From Shimia sp. R9_2 (GTDB lineage: Bacteria > Pseudomonadota > Alphaproteobacteria > Rhodobacterales > Rhodobacteraceae), in contig NZ_JAGHRO010000010.1 in NCBI RefSeq assembly GCF_017743735.1, forward strand, positions 62,001 to 126,000: a DNA stretch of 64,000 nt, given 5' to 3'. Below the pieces are notes generated by a model. It saw only the letters and a program-made list of their open reading frames with translations. It had not been told where the DNA came from and did not search any database. The position numbers were made by a program, and so were the translations under genes. Numbering within the stretch: position 1 is the first letter of the stretch; each line of letters starts with the position of its first letter. Shown here in pieces: positions 56,876-63,725 of this stretch.

Positions 56876-57244
56876 CTAAGGCGTTATGACCGCAACGAGG
56901 TCGCCATCAACGTAGATCTTGTTGCGTATGAAAAGCTGCCCATAGGCAGAGCTTTGCTCGTATTCGGCTCTCACCAATGAACCGTTATATCTTCCATCCG
57001 CAGAGAATAGCACTTGTTCTCCAGGTGACTGCTGGGACCTAGAAATGTCCTCATTGATGACAACTTGTTCATCGATCTGAACAACGTACCTGACGCCGGA
57101 TAGGCCGCTCCCCTGTGAAACGGTCGCGGTAATTTGGTGATTGCGGCCATCCCAAACTCCTACTCCTTGAGCCGGGGGTGGCGTGCATCCACAAACCACA
57201 AAGGTAGCGAGCAGAGTTAGAACTGAAAAAAGGCCTTTCAACAT
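56876..57244 (-). CDS. Prophage lipoprotein, unknown
   Basis: A 122-aa lipoprotein precursor, MLKGLFSVLTLLATFVVCGC with lipidation at C20. The mature part is beta-rich (VGVWDGRNHQITATVSQGSG, VRYVVQIDEQVVINEDISRS, YGQLFIRNKIYVDGDLVAVI). It stands alone between the lysogeny genes and the early operon. Position and export suggest lysogenic conversion, such as a surface change or superinfection block. No family recognised. Confidence 0.7.
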   Translation of the reverse strand: MLKGLFSVLTLLATFVVCGCTPPPAQGVGVWDGRNHQITATVSQGSGLSGVRYVVQIDEQVVINEDISRSQQSPGEQVLFSADGRYNGSLVRAEYEQSSAYGQLFIRNKIYVDGDLVAVITP

Positions 57245-57521
57245 CGCTCAATATCCATCCTTAGTCTCTGGCGAAGAGACAGAAATTTTCTAAATACAAT
57301 ATGAGATTGATCACATCTCAAAAGGTCAATTGCAAGACCATGAGCTTGGTGCCGTTGCCTGTGTCCATTTTCCAAAAGGCAATCAGGACACCGAATTTGG
57401 CAACCAATACAAGCACTCAGAAGCCTCCGCTGTTGGCGTGTATTCTGTGTCCTTTCTTGAACGGACAGAATCACCGCCCAGAAACAACAAACGGCCTTGC
57501 ACCTAGGCCAAGAGCTTGCGC
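57245..57521. other. Intergenic region left of the early promoter; no gene seen
   Basis: This 277-bp stretch holds the presumed lipoprotein promoter on the minus strand. Plus- and minus-strand open frames cross it, but they run through the operators and have no protein-like composition. I see no repeat or terminator in it. Confidence 0.45.
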
Positions 57522-57536
57522 GTGGACTTTTGTCCA
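57522..57536. promoter_or_regulatory. Repressor operator copy 3 (rightward pair)
   Basis: GTGGACTTTTGTCCA, the same inverted repeat as at 55,097. It lies 28 bases upstream of copy 4 and directly upstream of the early promoter -35. Confidence 0.8.
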
Positions 57537-57544
57537 TATTTTTG

Positions 57545-57571
57545 TTGACGTGGACTTTTGTCCACTATAAT
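57545..57571 (+). promoter_or_regulatory. Rightward early promoter (PR-like) with operator in the spacer
   Basis: TTGACG (57545-57550) and a perfect TATAAT (57566-57571) are separated by 15 bases (16 if GTTGAC is taken as the -35). Operator copy 4 fills the spacer, so bound repressor must exclude RNA polymerase. It drives the recombination genes from 57,632 on. Confidence 0.8.
57550..57565. promoter_or_regulatory. Repressor operator copy 4 (rightward pair)
   Basis: GTGGACTTTTGTCCAC, identical over 16 bases to copy 1 more than 2.4 kb away. It lies between the -35 and -10 of the early promoter. Confidence 0.85.
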
Positions 57572-57631
57572 CTCTCCTTAACAGCCGCCGAAGACGCACC
57601 AGCAGATCGCGGCACTTAGGAGGGAATGACA

Positions 57632-57952
57632 ATGCAACAGACAGCAATCAAAGCACCGGCTTGGATCAACAACGAAATCACTTTCGACATGACCGATATG
57701 TGGAGTGATGCGTGTGACCCTGAGAACGCTGAGGGTGTTGTTGTCACCGCATACCTTTCCGAGAACAGCAGCGGCTTTATCGCGCTTGATGGGGTCTGCC
57801 TAGAAGTGCCCAACGCGAAGTCCTTTTTCGGCCCTGATTGGGCTGAGCGGGTCTTTGGCCGCAAGATGATCGGTCAAGTCGAGGAGTGGGCCGAGGAAAT
57901 CGAGCCCGACACCATCGGCAACCGCGCAGATGCGGCTTGGTCGGCGCACTAA
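57632..57952 (+). CDS. First early gene, phage protein of unknown function
   Basis: A 106-aa acidic protein, MQQTAIKAPAWINNEITFDM then SDACDPENAEGVVVTAYLSE and FFGPDWAERVFGRKMIGQVE. AGGAGG at the right distance supports the second ATG (57632) rather than the one at 57626. It is transcribed directly from the PR-like promoter. No family is known to me. Confidence 0.7.
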   Translation: MQQTAIKAPAWINNEITFDMTDMWSDACDPENAEGVVVTAYLSENSSGFIALDGVCLEVPNAKSFFGPDWAERVFGRKMIGQVEEWAEEIEPDTIGNRADAAWSAH

Positions 57953-57970
57953 GCCCCACCCCACAGAACA

Positions 57971-58054
57971 CCTCAGGCGCTCCCCATTACCGCCTGAGGC
58001 TACGGCCAGCGGCCAGACAACACCCCCAAACCCAAAAGTCCGTCGCCGCTGGCC
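57971..58054 (+). promoter_or_regulatory. Tandem GC-rich hairpins in the early operon leader of the RecE/RecT genes
   Basis: CCTCAGGCG (57971-57979) pairs perfectly with CGCCTGAGG (57991-57999). Five bases later GGCCAGCGGC (58004-58013) pairs perfectly with GCCGCTGGCC (58045-58054). Neither is followed by a T-run. They fill the 127-bp gap between two early genes. They may protect mRNA or act as an antitermination element. Confidence 0.6.
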
Positions 58055-58078
58055 GGACCCATCTGGAAAGGAACAGTC

Positions 58079-58330
58079 GTGCCTAAACTCTCGATCATAG
58101 AACTTCCGATCCACACCTATGTTCCCACGGAGCAAGGCCGGAAGTGCATTGCGCACATTGGTGACCTGCCCATGCGCTTTAAGGGCGACACCGTTGAGCA
58201 GGCAAAGGCCAACGCTGATGCTTGGCGCCATGGGGAATACGCCAAAGAGAAGAAGGCAAACGCCGACAAGGCCGCGCGTGCCGCAGCTATGAAGGCAGGC
58301 CGCCAGAACAAGGAGCAAGCCCATGCGTGA
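58079..58330 (+). CDS. Small basic phage protein (83 aa), unknown
   Basis: Starts with GTG at 58079 after AAGGAACAGTC: MPKLSIIELPIHTYVPTEQG, then a helical, Lys/Ala-rich C-terminus (AKANADAWRHGEYAKEKKAN). It overlaps the RecE-like gene by eight bases. Possibly a partner or regulator of the recombination proteins; no domain recognised. Confidence 0.65.
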   Translation: MPKLSIIELPIHTYVPTEQGRKCIAHIGDLPMRFKGDTVEQAKANADAWRHGEYAKEKKANADKAARAAAMKAGRQNKEQAHA

Positions 58331-59303
58331 CCTCCTTACCCACTCCGAAATCATCGACCTACCAGAGGGTGAATTGATCACTGAGCCGGGCTTCTACCGG
58401 ATCAGCTTGGATCGCCACCACAATCAACCATGCGATGGCCCCAGCGTGACCTCTGGCGTGCTGCGCAAGATGGAATTGGAGACGCCCGCAGATGTTTGGG
58501 CGTTCCACAATCTGAACCCCAACCGCTGGGAGCGAGAGGAAACCGTGGCGCTGCGCATGGGGCGTGCGATGGCCTGCTATGTCGAAGGTGGCCCAGAGTT
58601 GCTTGAGACAGAGTTTCGGGTGCTTCCGAAAGACAAGCCAAAGCGGCCCACAGCAGCCCAGCAGACAGCCTATGACGAAGGACGCGGCACTGAGGCAGGC
58701 ATTCGCTCTGTCGAGTTCTGGAAGGCCGTTGAAGAAGACCTGCGCGACATCGTCACTGAAGATGAATGGGATCTGATCTGCACTATGGGAAAGGTTCTTG
58801 CAGCGGACACAGCAGCGTCTGCGGTGATGGATGGCATCCCAGAGGTCAGCATGGCTTGGAAGGATGAAGCCACGGGCATCTGGTGCCTCGCGCGTCCGGA
58901 CACAGTGTCATTCTCCGGTCTGGTCACCGACTACAAGAAGATGGCCACCCGTGGCACCCCGTTTAGTGACCGCTTGGTGGACAGCCGCATCACGCAGCAC
59001 GGCTATGACATGCAGGGAGCCTTTGCCTGTGAGGGCTTTGAGCAGCTGCGTGATGAATGGCCGGGTTTCGGGATCATCGCCCAATGGGACAAAGCCCCTC
59101 ACCACGTGATCCTTCGGGAAATCCCAGACGAAGACCTGCGCATCGGTCAATTCCGCAACCGACGCGCCCTCACCCGCTTTCGTGAATGCCTGGACAGCGG
59201 CCACTGGCCCGGACCCGGCGAAGTCACCGGCGCTTACCAGCGCCCCGCATGGCAGCGCGAGCTGCTGATTGAAGAAATGCAGCAAGGGAACACCGCACCA
59301 TGA
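58323..59303 (+). CDS. RecE-like exonuclease, PD-(D/E)XK fold
   Basis: A 326-aa nuclease expected to resect double-strand ends 5'-3' for single-strand annealing. GPSVTSGVLRKMELETPADVWAFHN at 39-63 and REETVALRMGRAMACYVEGG carry the early His/Glu helix region typical of the YqaJ/RecE-type fold. GIWCLARPDTVSFSGLVTDYKKMAT holds the D-x-K active site. ITQHGYDMQGAFACEGFEQL is the Q-Y motif helix. It overlaps recT (ATGA), the standard phage recombination pair. Confidence 0.85.
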   Translation: MRDLLTHSEIIDLPEGELITEPGFYRISLDRHHNQPCDGPSVTSGVLRKMELETPADVWAFHNLNPNRWEREETVALRMGRAMACYVEGGPELLETEFRVLPKDKPKRPTAAQQTAYDEGRGTEAGIRSVEFWKAVEEDLRDIVTEDEWDLICTMGKVLAADTAASAVMDGIPEVSMAWKDEATGIWCLARPDTVSFSGLVTDYKKMATRGTPFSDRLVDSRITQHGYDMQGAFACEGFEQLRDEWPGFGIIAQWDKAPHHVILREIPDEDLRIGQFRNRRALTRFRECLDSGHWPGPGEVTGAYQRPAWQRELLIEEMQQGNTAP

Positions 59304-60268
59304 ATGAGCAAGTCTCGCACCTCCCCGACCATGTAGCAGCGCCCGCACCGCGCTTTATGGAGAATGCAAAGCACAACAAGGGCGCAATCGCAGCTCTTGT
59401 TCCCGAAAGCTTGGAGGATGTGTTTCGCACCTCAAAAGCTCTCGCAGGCGCTGGCCAGATGGTGCCGGATCATTTCCGAGGCAACCCCGACATGATCATG
59501 GCCGCTATCATGCGCGGCATGGAGATCGGCCTCGCCCCTATGCAGGCGCTCTCCAACATCGCAGTAATTAACGGGCGCGCTTGTATCTGGGGGGATGCTC
59601 TTCCAGCAATGATGCAGCGCGCAGGCCATCACATTGATGTGGTGGTCGAAGGTGAAGGCGATGACATGAAGGCCATCGCCACCTTGGAGCGCGGCGACAC
59701 CGGCAAGGTCATCACTCGTGAATTCTCTATCCGCGATGCTCAGAAAGCCAACCTGACCGGAAAGAAAGGCCCTTGGCAGCAATACCCCAAGCGCATGCTG
59801 ATGCACCGTGCGCGCAGCTGGGCCGTTCGCGACGGGGCGGCAGACGCCCTGATGGGCCTCCAGATCAAAGAGGAGGTCGAAGACTATCAGCCCATGCGTG
59901 ACGTAACGCCTGCGCCTGCCACCGGCACCTTTGCCACCCGCGCAGAAGCCGCCCGCACACAGCCAGAAGCCCCCGCCCTTGAGCAACAACAGACTGTTGA
60001 CCCAATCCAGCAGGAAGAGCGCGAACCAGAACCGGCAGAGACAGCACAAGAGGGCCAAGAGCAGACATTTGACCGCTCTGCCCTCGAACCCCACTGGACC
60101 GACGAATACAGCGCCGATGATGGGTTCCCCGGGTCTGATGAGTTCAATGCTGGCGCGCTCGCTTTTGAGCAAGGCCAGCCTGTCACCGATTGCCCGCATC
60201 AGGAAGAACCGCAGAGCGCATCTGACTGGATCGGCGGCTGGAAGCAAGCACAGAAGGCGGCCAGCTGA
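59300..60268 (+). CDS. RecT family single-strand annealing protein
   Basis: A 322-aa recombinase that anneals complementary strands made by the RecE-like nuclease. LAGAGQMVPDHFRGNPDMIMAAIMRGMEIGLAPMQALSNIAVINGR is the characteristic RecT core. GPWQQYPKRMLMHRARSWAVRDGAADALMGL is the later conserved part. Residues about 210-322 form an acidic, Gln/Pro/Glu-rich tail that likely contacts SSB or the nuclease. The stop overlaps the HNH gene start by one base. Confidence 0.9.
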   Translation: MNEQVSHLPDHVAAPAPRFMENAKHNKGAIAALVPESLEDVFRTSKALAGAGQMVPDHFRGNPDMIMAAIMRGMEIGLAPMQALSNIAVINGRACIWGDALPAMMQRAGHHIDVVVEGEGDDMKAIATLERGDTGKVITREFSIRDAQKANLTGKKGPWQQYPKRMLMHRARSWAVRDGAADALMGLQIKEEVEDYQPMRDVTPAPATGTFATRAEAARTQPEAPALEQQQTVDPIQQEEREPEPAETAQEGQEQTFDRSALEPHWTDEYSADDGFPGSDEFNAGALAFEQGQPVTDCPHQEEPQSASDWIGGWKQAQKAAS

Positions 60269-60612
60269 TGCCACGCCGGAAGCGCACACCGCTGCAACGG
60301 GCCGCGATCTTCCAAGCACATGATGGCACCTGCCACATCTGCGGCGAGAAGATCGATGGCACCCGCGAGAAGTGGGAGCTGGAACACATCGTTGCCTATG
60401 AGCTCACCCGTGATGACAGCGACGAGAACTTAGCCCCCGCCCATGTGTCCTGCCACAAGCAAAAGACCCGCAAGGACAAGGCGGCCATCGCCAAGGCCAA
60501 GCGTGTGAACGCCAAGCACATTGGCGCCCACCAGCCCAAGAGCAACTTGCCCGGCAGCCGCGCTTCCAAATTCAAACGCAAGTTAGACGGCACCGTTGTG
60601 CCGCGTGATTGA
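60268..60612 (+). CDS. HNH endonuclease (early operon)
   Basis: A 114-aa basic protein. GTCHICGEKIDGTREKWELEHIVAYELTRDDSDENLAPAHVSCHKQKT is a full HNH domain (CxxC, E-H, N, second C-H). The C-terminal half is Lys/Arg-rich (KRVNAKHIGAHQPKSNLPGS). It is separate from the packaging-associated HNH at 47,759, so the phage has two. This one sits in the recombination module and may help in DNA repair or host DNA cutting. Confidence 0.88.
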   Translation: MPRRKRTPLQRAAIFQAHDGTCHICGEKIDGTREKWELEHIVAYELTRDDSDENLAPAHVSCHKQKTRKDKAAIAKAKRVNAKHIGAHQPKSNLPGSRASKFKRKLDGTVVPRD

Positions 60613-60622
60613 GGAAACAGTC

Positions 60623-60811
60623 ATGGACGATGCAAAGAAGAAAAGCCGGTTCGATCTGCCTTCATATGCGATGCGCCCGAAGGACAATCCAACCTCTCAG
60701 CGCGAGACCACAAGCCGCGCTCAGAAGATCAGCGACATCGCCCGTAAAACGCCGGTGACGTTGAAGGACGCCCCGCCGTGGGCATCCCCAAAATCAGGAG
60801 GTGACGCATGA
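60623..60811 (+). CDS. Small phage protein (62 aa), unknown
   Basis: Reads MDDAKKKSRFDLPSYAMRPK, with Thr/Ser-rich middle and the end APPWASPKSGGDA. The ATG at 60623 follows GAGGAAACAGTC. Its stop overlaps the next ATG (ATGA). Probably disordered. Confidence 0.6.
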   Translation: MDDAKKKSRFDLPSYAMRPKDNPTSQRETTSRAQKISDIARKTPVTLKDAPPWASPKSGGDA

Positions 60812-60960
60812 TCCGTTTTCGCACCTCCCGTCGCCACCCTTTGAACCGCGAAACCCCGAATGCAGCTGACTCCTCCTCCCCGTCAGCGCATCGCACGGGC
60901 TGGGGGCTTCTCCTCCTCCTAGGCCTCCAGCTCGTGCAACAGACAACAAGGAGCGCGTAG
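60808..60960 (+). CDS. 50-aa protein with one membrane helix
   Basis: Reads MIRFRTSRRHPLNRETPNAA, then HRTGWGLLLLLGLQLV and a short end TTRSA. A basic N-terminus and one short hydrophobic helix. AGGAGGTGACGC before the ATG is a nearly perfect ribosome site, and the ATGA overlap links it to the previous gene. Confidence 0.55.
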   Translation: MIRFRTSRRHPLNRETPNAADSSSPSAHRTGWGLLLLLGLQLVQQTTRSA

Positions 60961-60962
60961 TC

Positions 60963-61169
60963 ATGGACAAGCACACACAGACCATTTCGACCCGTCTCGA
61001 CGCCATGCAGGGACGCCTCAGCAAGACGTTGATCGCACTCAGCTGCGCCACAGCAATCTTGGCCTTCTTCGGCCTGTCTATTGCTCTTGCCAGCAAGGCT
61101 CTACCCGACACCGCCGCTACATCCCTGACCGCCCAAGAACAGGCGCAGGCGCACAGGGAGGGGTGGTGA
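60963..61169 (+). CDS. Small membrane protein (68 aa)
   Basis: Reads MDKHTQTISTRLDAMQGRLS, then a membrane helix TLIALSCATAILAFFGLSIALA (about 22-43) and a short acidic/polar end. It follows the 50-aa membrane gene by two bases, and the pair may form one complex in the inner membrane. Function unknown. Confidence 0.65.
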   Translation: MDKHTQTISTRLDAMQGRLSKTLIALSCATAILAFFGLSIALASKALPDTAATSLTAQEQAQAHREGW

Positions 61170-61170
61170 G

Positions 61171-62463
61171 TTGATCGGCATGACGATGTGTTCCGGCATT
61201 GGCGCACCCGAAGTGGCCGCCCCTTGGGTCGATTGGCGCTTTGCCAGCGAGATTGAGGCATTCCCGCGGGAAGTGTTGCAACAACGCTTGGGTTACAAGC
61301 TGCCAGAGGATCAGAACCAAGGCGAACCCCTGCTTTGGGGTGATATGACCGAAATCACACCGGATCTGCTGCGCGCGAATGGTATCCCCCTTCCCGATCT
61401 CATTGTTGCCGGCACACCGTGTCAGGCGTTCTCTATCGCTGGCCTGCGCAAAGGCACCGCCGACGAACGCGGCAACTTAACTCTGAAATTCGTGGAGATC
61501 TGCCATGACATCGTCGCTGCTCGACCTGATGGAAAGCTCGCTGTGCTCTGGGAAAACGTCCCCGGCGTCCTCTCTGACAAAGGAAATGCCTTTGGGTGTT
61601 TCTTGGGAGGCCTTGTCGGCGCAGTGGATGCATTGCAGCCGCCTGGAGACGGAAGCTGGCCCGGTGAAGGTATGGTGCAGGGGCCAAGGGCACGGGCTGC
61701 ATGGTGCGTTCTTGACGCACAGTGGTTCGGAGTGGCGCAGCGGCGCCGTCGCGTGTTCGTTGTCGTCGATTTTGGAAACTGCATCGATCCCGCAGCGATA
61801 CTACTTGAGCCAGACCGCCTGCGCGGGAATACTCCGCCGCGCCGAGAGACGGGGAAAGGACCTGCCCGAGGCTTTGAAACTGGCCCTCACGGCGGTGGCT
61901 TCGCAGAAGTCGCCCCAACCCTAGACACATCCTGCAAAGATGGTCCTGTTAGAGCGCAGATCGGGGCGGGGGTGATCACCGCCCGAATGACCGCATTCGG
62001 AGAGTACGCTTGTGATGGTACCGCCAGCACAGTTAAGCAGCGCGACTTCAAAGACGCCACTGATTTGGTCGTCGGAGCAACCGGAAGAGTCACCCACGCG
62101 CTGACCGCCGAGGGCCATGACGCAAGCGAAGACGGCACTGGGCGCGGCACCCCTGTCGTGGCCTTCGACACTACACAGATCACCAGCCCACAAAACGTCA
62201 GTAATCCGAAACCCGGCGATGCGTGTCACCCCTTAGCGGCAGGAGCCCATCCGCCCGCACTGTTCCTACCCGCCGTGCGCCGCCTAGCACCCACCGAATG
62301 CCACCGCTTGCAAGGCTTCCCCGACGATTGGTGCGCGATCACACGAAAGGGCAAACCTGCCGCTGACGGACCGCAATACAAAGCTCTTAGCAACAGCATG
62401 GCCGTGCCAGTCATCGCGTGGATACTCGATCGCCTGCGCGTGAGCTGGGAGCAACACAGTTAA
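61171..62463 (+). CDS. DNA cytosine-5 methyltransferase
   Basis: A 430-aa C5 methyltransferase. Motif I is MCSGIGAPEVAAPWVDW, the catalytic PCQ is at 83-85 (VAGTPCQAFSIAGLR), motif VI is WENVPG and motif VIII is FGVAQRRRRVFVV. After a long target-recognition stretch (about 220-370) motif IX/X follows (RRLAPTECHRLQGFPDDW, YKALSNSMAVPVIAWI). The start is a TTG at 61171 or an ATG at 61180. It probably protects phage DNA from host restriction. No cognate nuclease is next to it, so it is an orphan enzyme. Confidence 0.93.
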   Translation: MIGMTMCSGIGAPEVAAPWVDWRFASEIEAFPREVLQQRLGYKLPEDQNQGEPLLWGDMTEITPDLLRANGIPLPDLIVAGTPCQAFSIAGLRKGTADERGNLTLKFVEICHDIVAARPDGKLAVLWENVPGVLSDKGNAFGCFLGGLVGAVDALQPPGDGSWPGEGMVQGPRARAAWCVLDAQWFGVAQRRRRVFVVVDFGNCIDPAAILLEPDRLRGNTPPRRETGKGPARGFETGPHGGGFAEVAPTLDTSCKDGPVRAQIGAGVITARMTAFGEYACDGTASTVKQRDFKDATDLVVGATGRVTHALTAEGHDASEDGTGRGTPVVAFDTTQITSPQNVSNPKPGDACHPLAAGAHPPALFLPAVRRLAPTECHRLQGFPDDWCAITRKGKPAADGPQYKALSNSMAVPVIAWILDRLRVSWEQHS

Positions 62464-62465
62464 CC

Positions 62466-62521
62466 GGGGCAATTCCGCCCCACCCCGTCCGGCAGCATTC
62501 CCTTTGCCGGGGCCGGACGGG
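62466..62521 (+). promoter_or_regulatory. Second tandem hairpin element in the early operon
   Basis: GGGGC (62466-62470) pairs with GCCCC (62477-62481), and CCCGTCCGG (62484-62492) pairs perfectly with CCGGACGGG (62513-62521). The two hairpins are two bases apart and not followed by Ts. The arrangement is like that at 57,971-58,054. Confidence 0.55.
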
Positions 62522-62544
62522 TCATTGATACAGGAGAGAGACGG

Positions 62545-62733
62545 ATGATCGAAGTTTTGCTAACCACAGGCGTCTGGGTCTGTGTCTACGAAGATGAAAA
62601 CCTTACAACTGAAGAGCTTTCCGAGGAGGCCAACGACAGCGACCTGAAAGTCGGCACGCTTCATATCGCGGAGCTTCCAGATCAAACAAAAGTTGATTGC
62701 TCTAAAATCGCAGCAATCCGGTTCAACGCATGA
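62545..62733 (+). CDS. Small acidic phage protein (62 aa), unknown
   Basis: Reads MIEVLLTTGVWVCVYEDENL, then TTEELSEEANDSDLKVGTLH and ends KIAAIRFNA. The ATG at 62545 follows GGAGAGAGACGG. The stop overlaps the first minigene copy (ATGA), starting a chain of five such overlaps. No domain recognised. Confidence 0.65.
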   Translation: MIEVLLTTGVWVCVYEDENLTTEELSEEANDSDLKVGTLHIAELPDQTKVDCSKIAAIRFNA

Positions 62734-62795
62734 TCGCCACCATCACCATAGGCAAAGAAGGCCACCACAGCGTTCAGGGGGAGGTATCCGCATGA
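62730..62795 (+). CDS. 21-aa minigene, copy 1
   Basis: A 21-codon frame (begins MIATITIGKEG, ends GEVSA) linked by ATGA overlaps to the gene before and the gene after. A GGGGGAGG near its end is the ribosome site of the next gene. The same peptide is encoded again at 63660-63725 with two base changes, both synonymous. It may be a coupling leader or a functional peptide. Confidence 0.55.
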   Translation: MIATITIGKEGHHSVQGEVSA

Positions 62796-63241
62796 AAAAG
62801 TTCAACACCCACATCAAAGACCGCCACTTTCAGGAGATCCACCATGCATTGGGCTGCCCTTGGCCTGAAGAGGTCATGGGTGAAACCTACCGCAACTATT
62901 TCGCGGTGGGAGAATGCTCGGACATCGCAAAGCGCATGAAAGCCTCTCCACATTGGTCTGACGGCTGCTTCCGGTTTGGGAACCTGTCATTCTCTGTAAC
63001 GACCGCAGGTCGCAAGGCCCTCTATGAATACATGACAGCGTCCCTCTATGTGCCTGCGCGCTTCGCGATCACCTTCCACCGCTATGAAGGCGAAATGGTA
63101 GTATCGGCCAAGTCGCGCTCCGCCGCAAAATATCGGGCGTATCTGAACAGTGATACCGATACGCCGTTTGGCGAGTTCGTTTCTGAAATCAAGTCAGTGA
63201 AGATCCGCAGCCGCGCGATCAACCCGGAGCTGGCGGCATGA
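62792..63241 (+). CDS. Phage protein of unknown function (149 aa)
   Basis: Starts MKKFNTHIKDRHFQEIHHAL, with Cys/His-containing segments (HALGCPWPEEVMGETYRNYF, SDGCFRFGNLSFSVTTAGRK) and a C-terminal part SAKSRSAAKYRAYLNSDTDTPFGEFV. I do not recognise the family. The gene lies between minigene copy 1 and the ASCH gene, with ATGA overlaps on both sides. Confidence 0.65.
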   Translation: MKKFNTHIKDRHFQEIHHALGCPWPEEVMGETYRNYFAVGECSDIAKRMKASPHWSDGCFRFGNLSFSVTTAGRKALYEYMTASLYVPARFAITFHRYEGEMVVSAKSRSAAKYRAYLNSDTDTPFGEFVSEIKSVKIRSRAINPELAA

Positions 63242-63663
63242 TCCACCCAGACCTCCCCCTCAAAGCCCTATCGATCCGCCAGCCTTGGGCATGGGCGATC
63301 ATAAACGCGGGCAAGAACATCGAGAACAGGCCCCGCCGCTTTCACTACCGTGGGCCGATCTGCATTCATGCCAGCCGGTACGAACCCACCGCAGAGGACA
63401 AGCGGGTGTATCTTGAAACGGCAGTAGCGGCATACCCCAACTTTCGCGAATTCGTGGAAATTTGCCGATCTTCTAAGGGAGAGATTAAGGGCGGCATCAT
63501 CGGCACCGCTGAAATCGTTGACTGCATCGATCAGAGCGACAGCCCGTGGTTCTTCGGCCCCTATGGTCTGGTGTTGGAGAACGTGACGCCAGTGGACTTC
63601 ATCCCGGTCAAAGGCGCGCTCGGGCTGTTTGACTGGCGCAAGAAGCTGGAGGCCGCCGCATGA
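63238..63663 (+). CDS. ASCH domain protein
   Basis: A 141-aa RNA-binding-type PUA-like domain. LKALSIRQPWAWAIINAGKNIENRPRRFHYRGPICIHASRYEP is the ASCH signature, with the end VKGALGLFDWRKK. Known ASCH enzymes include an amidohydrolase acting on N4-acetylcytidine and RNA-binding proteins. In phages they are common in accessory early regions without a proven role. ATGA overlaps join it to both neighbours. Confidence 0.85.
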   Translation: MIHPDLPLKALSIRQPWAWAIINAGKNIENRPRRFHYRGPICIHASRYEPTAEDKRVYLETAVAAYPNFREFVEICRSSKGEIKGGIIGTAEIVDCIDQSDSPWFFGPYGLVLENVTPVDFIPVKGALGLFDWRKKLEAAA

Positions 63664-63725
63664 TCGCCACCATCACCATAGGCAAAGAAGGCCACCACAG
63701 CGTGCAGGGCGAGGTATCCGCATGA
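63658..63725 (+). repeat. Second copy of a 68-bp direct repeat (first copy 62728-62795)
   Basis: The two stretches agree at 66 of 68 positions. Both start at CGCATGATCGCC and end at GTATCCGCATGA. The differences are T/G and G/C in third codon positions of the minigene (Val and Gly codons). Confidence 0.92.
63660..63725 (+). CDS. 21-aa minigene, copy 2
   Basis: Encodes exactly the same 21-residue peptide as 62730-62795. It overlaps the ASCH stop by four bases and the next ATG by four bases. Its inner GGGCGAGG is the ribosome site of the following gene, weaker than in copy 1. Confidence 0.55.
   Translation: MIATITIGKEGHHSVQGEVSA

Noticed and set aside
57301-57570. Plus-strand frame of 89 codons across operators 3 and 4
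   Set aside because: It runs through the promoter and both operators and has no protein-like pattern.
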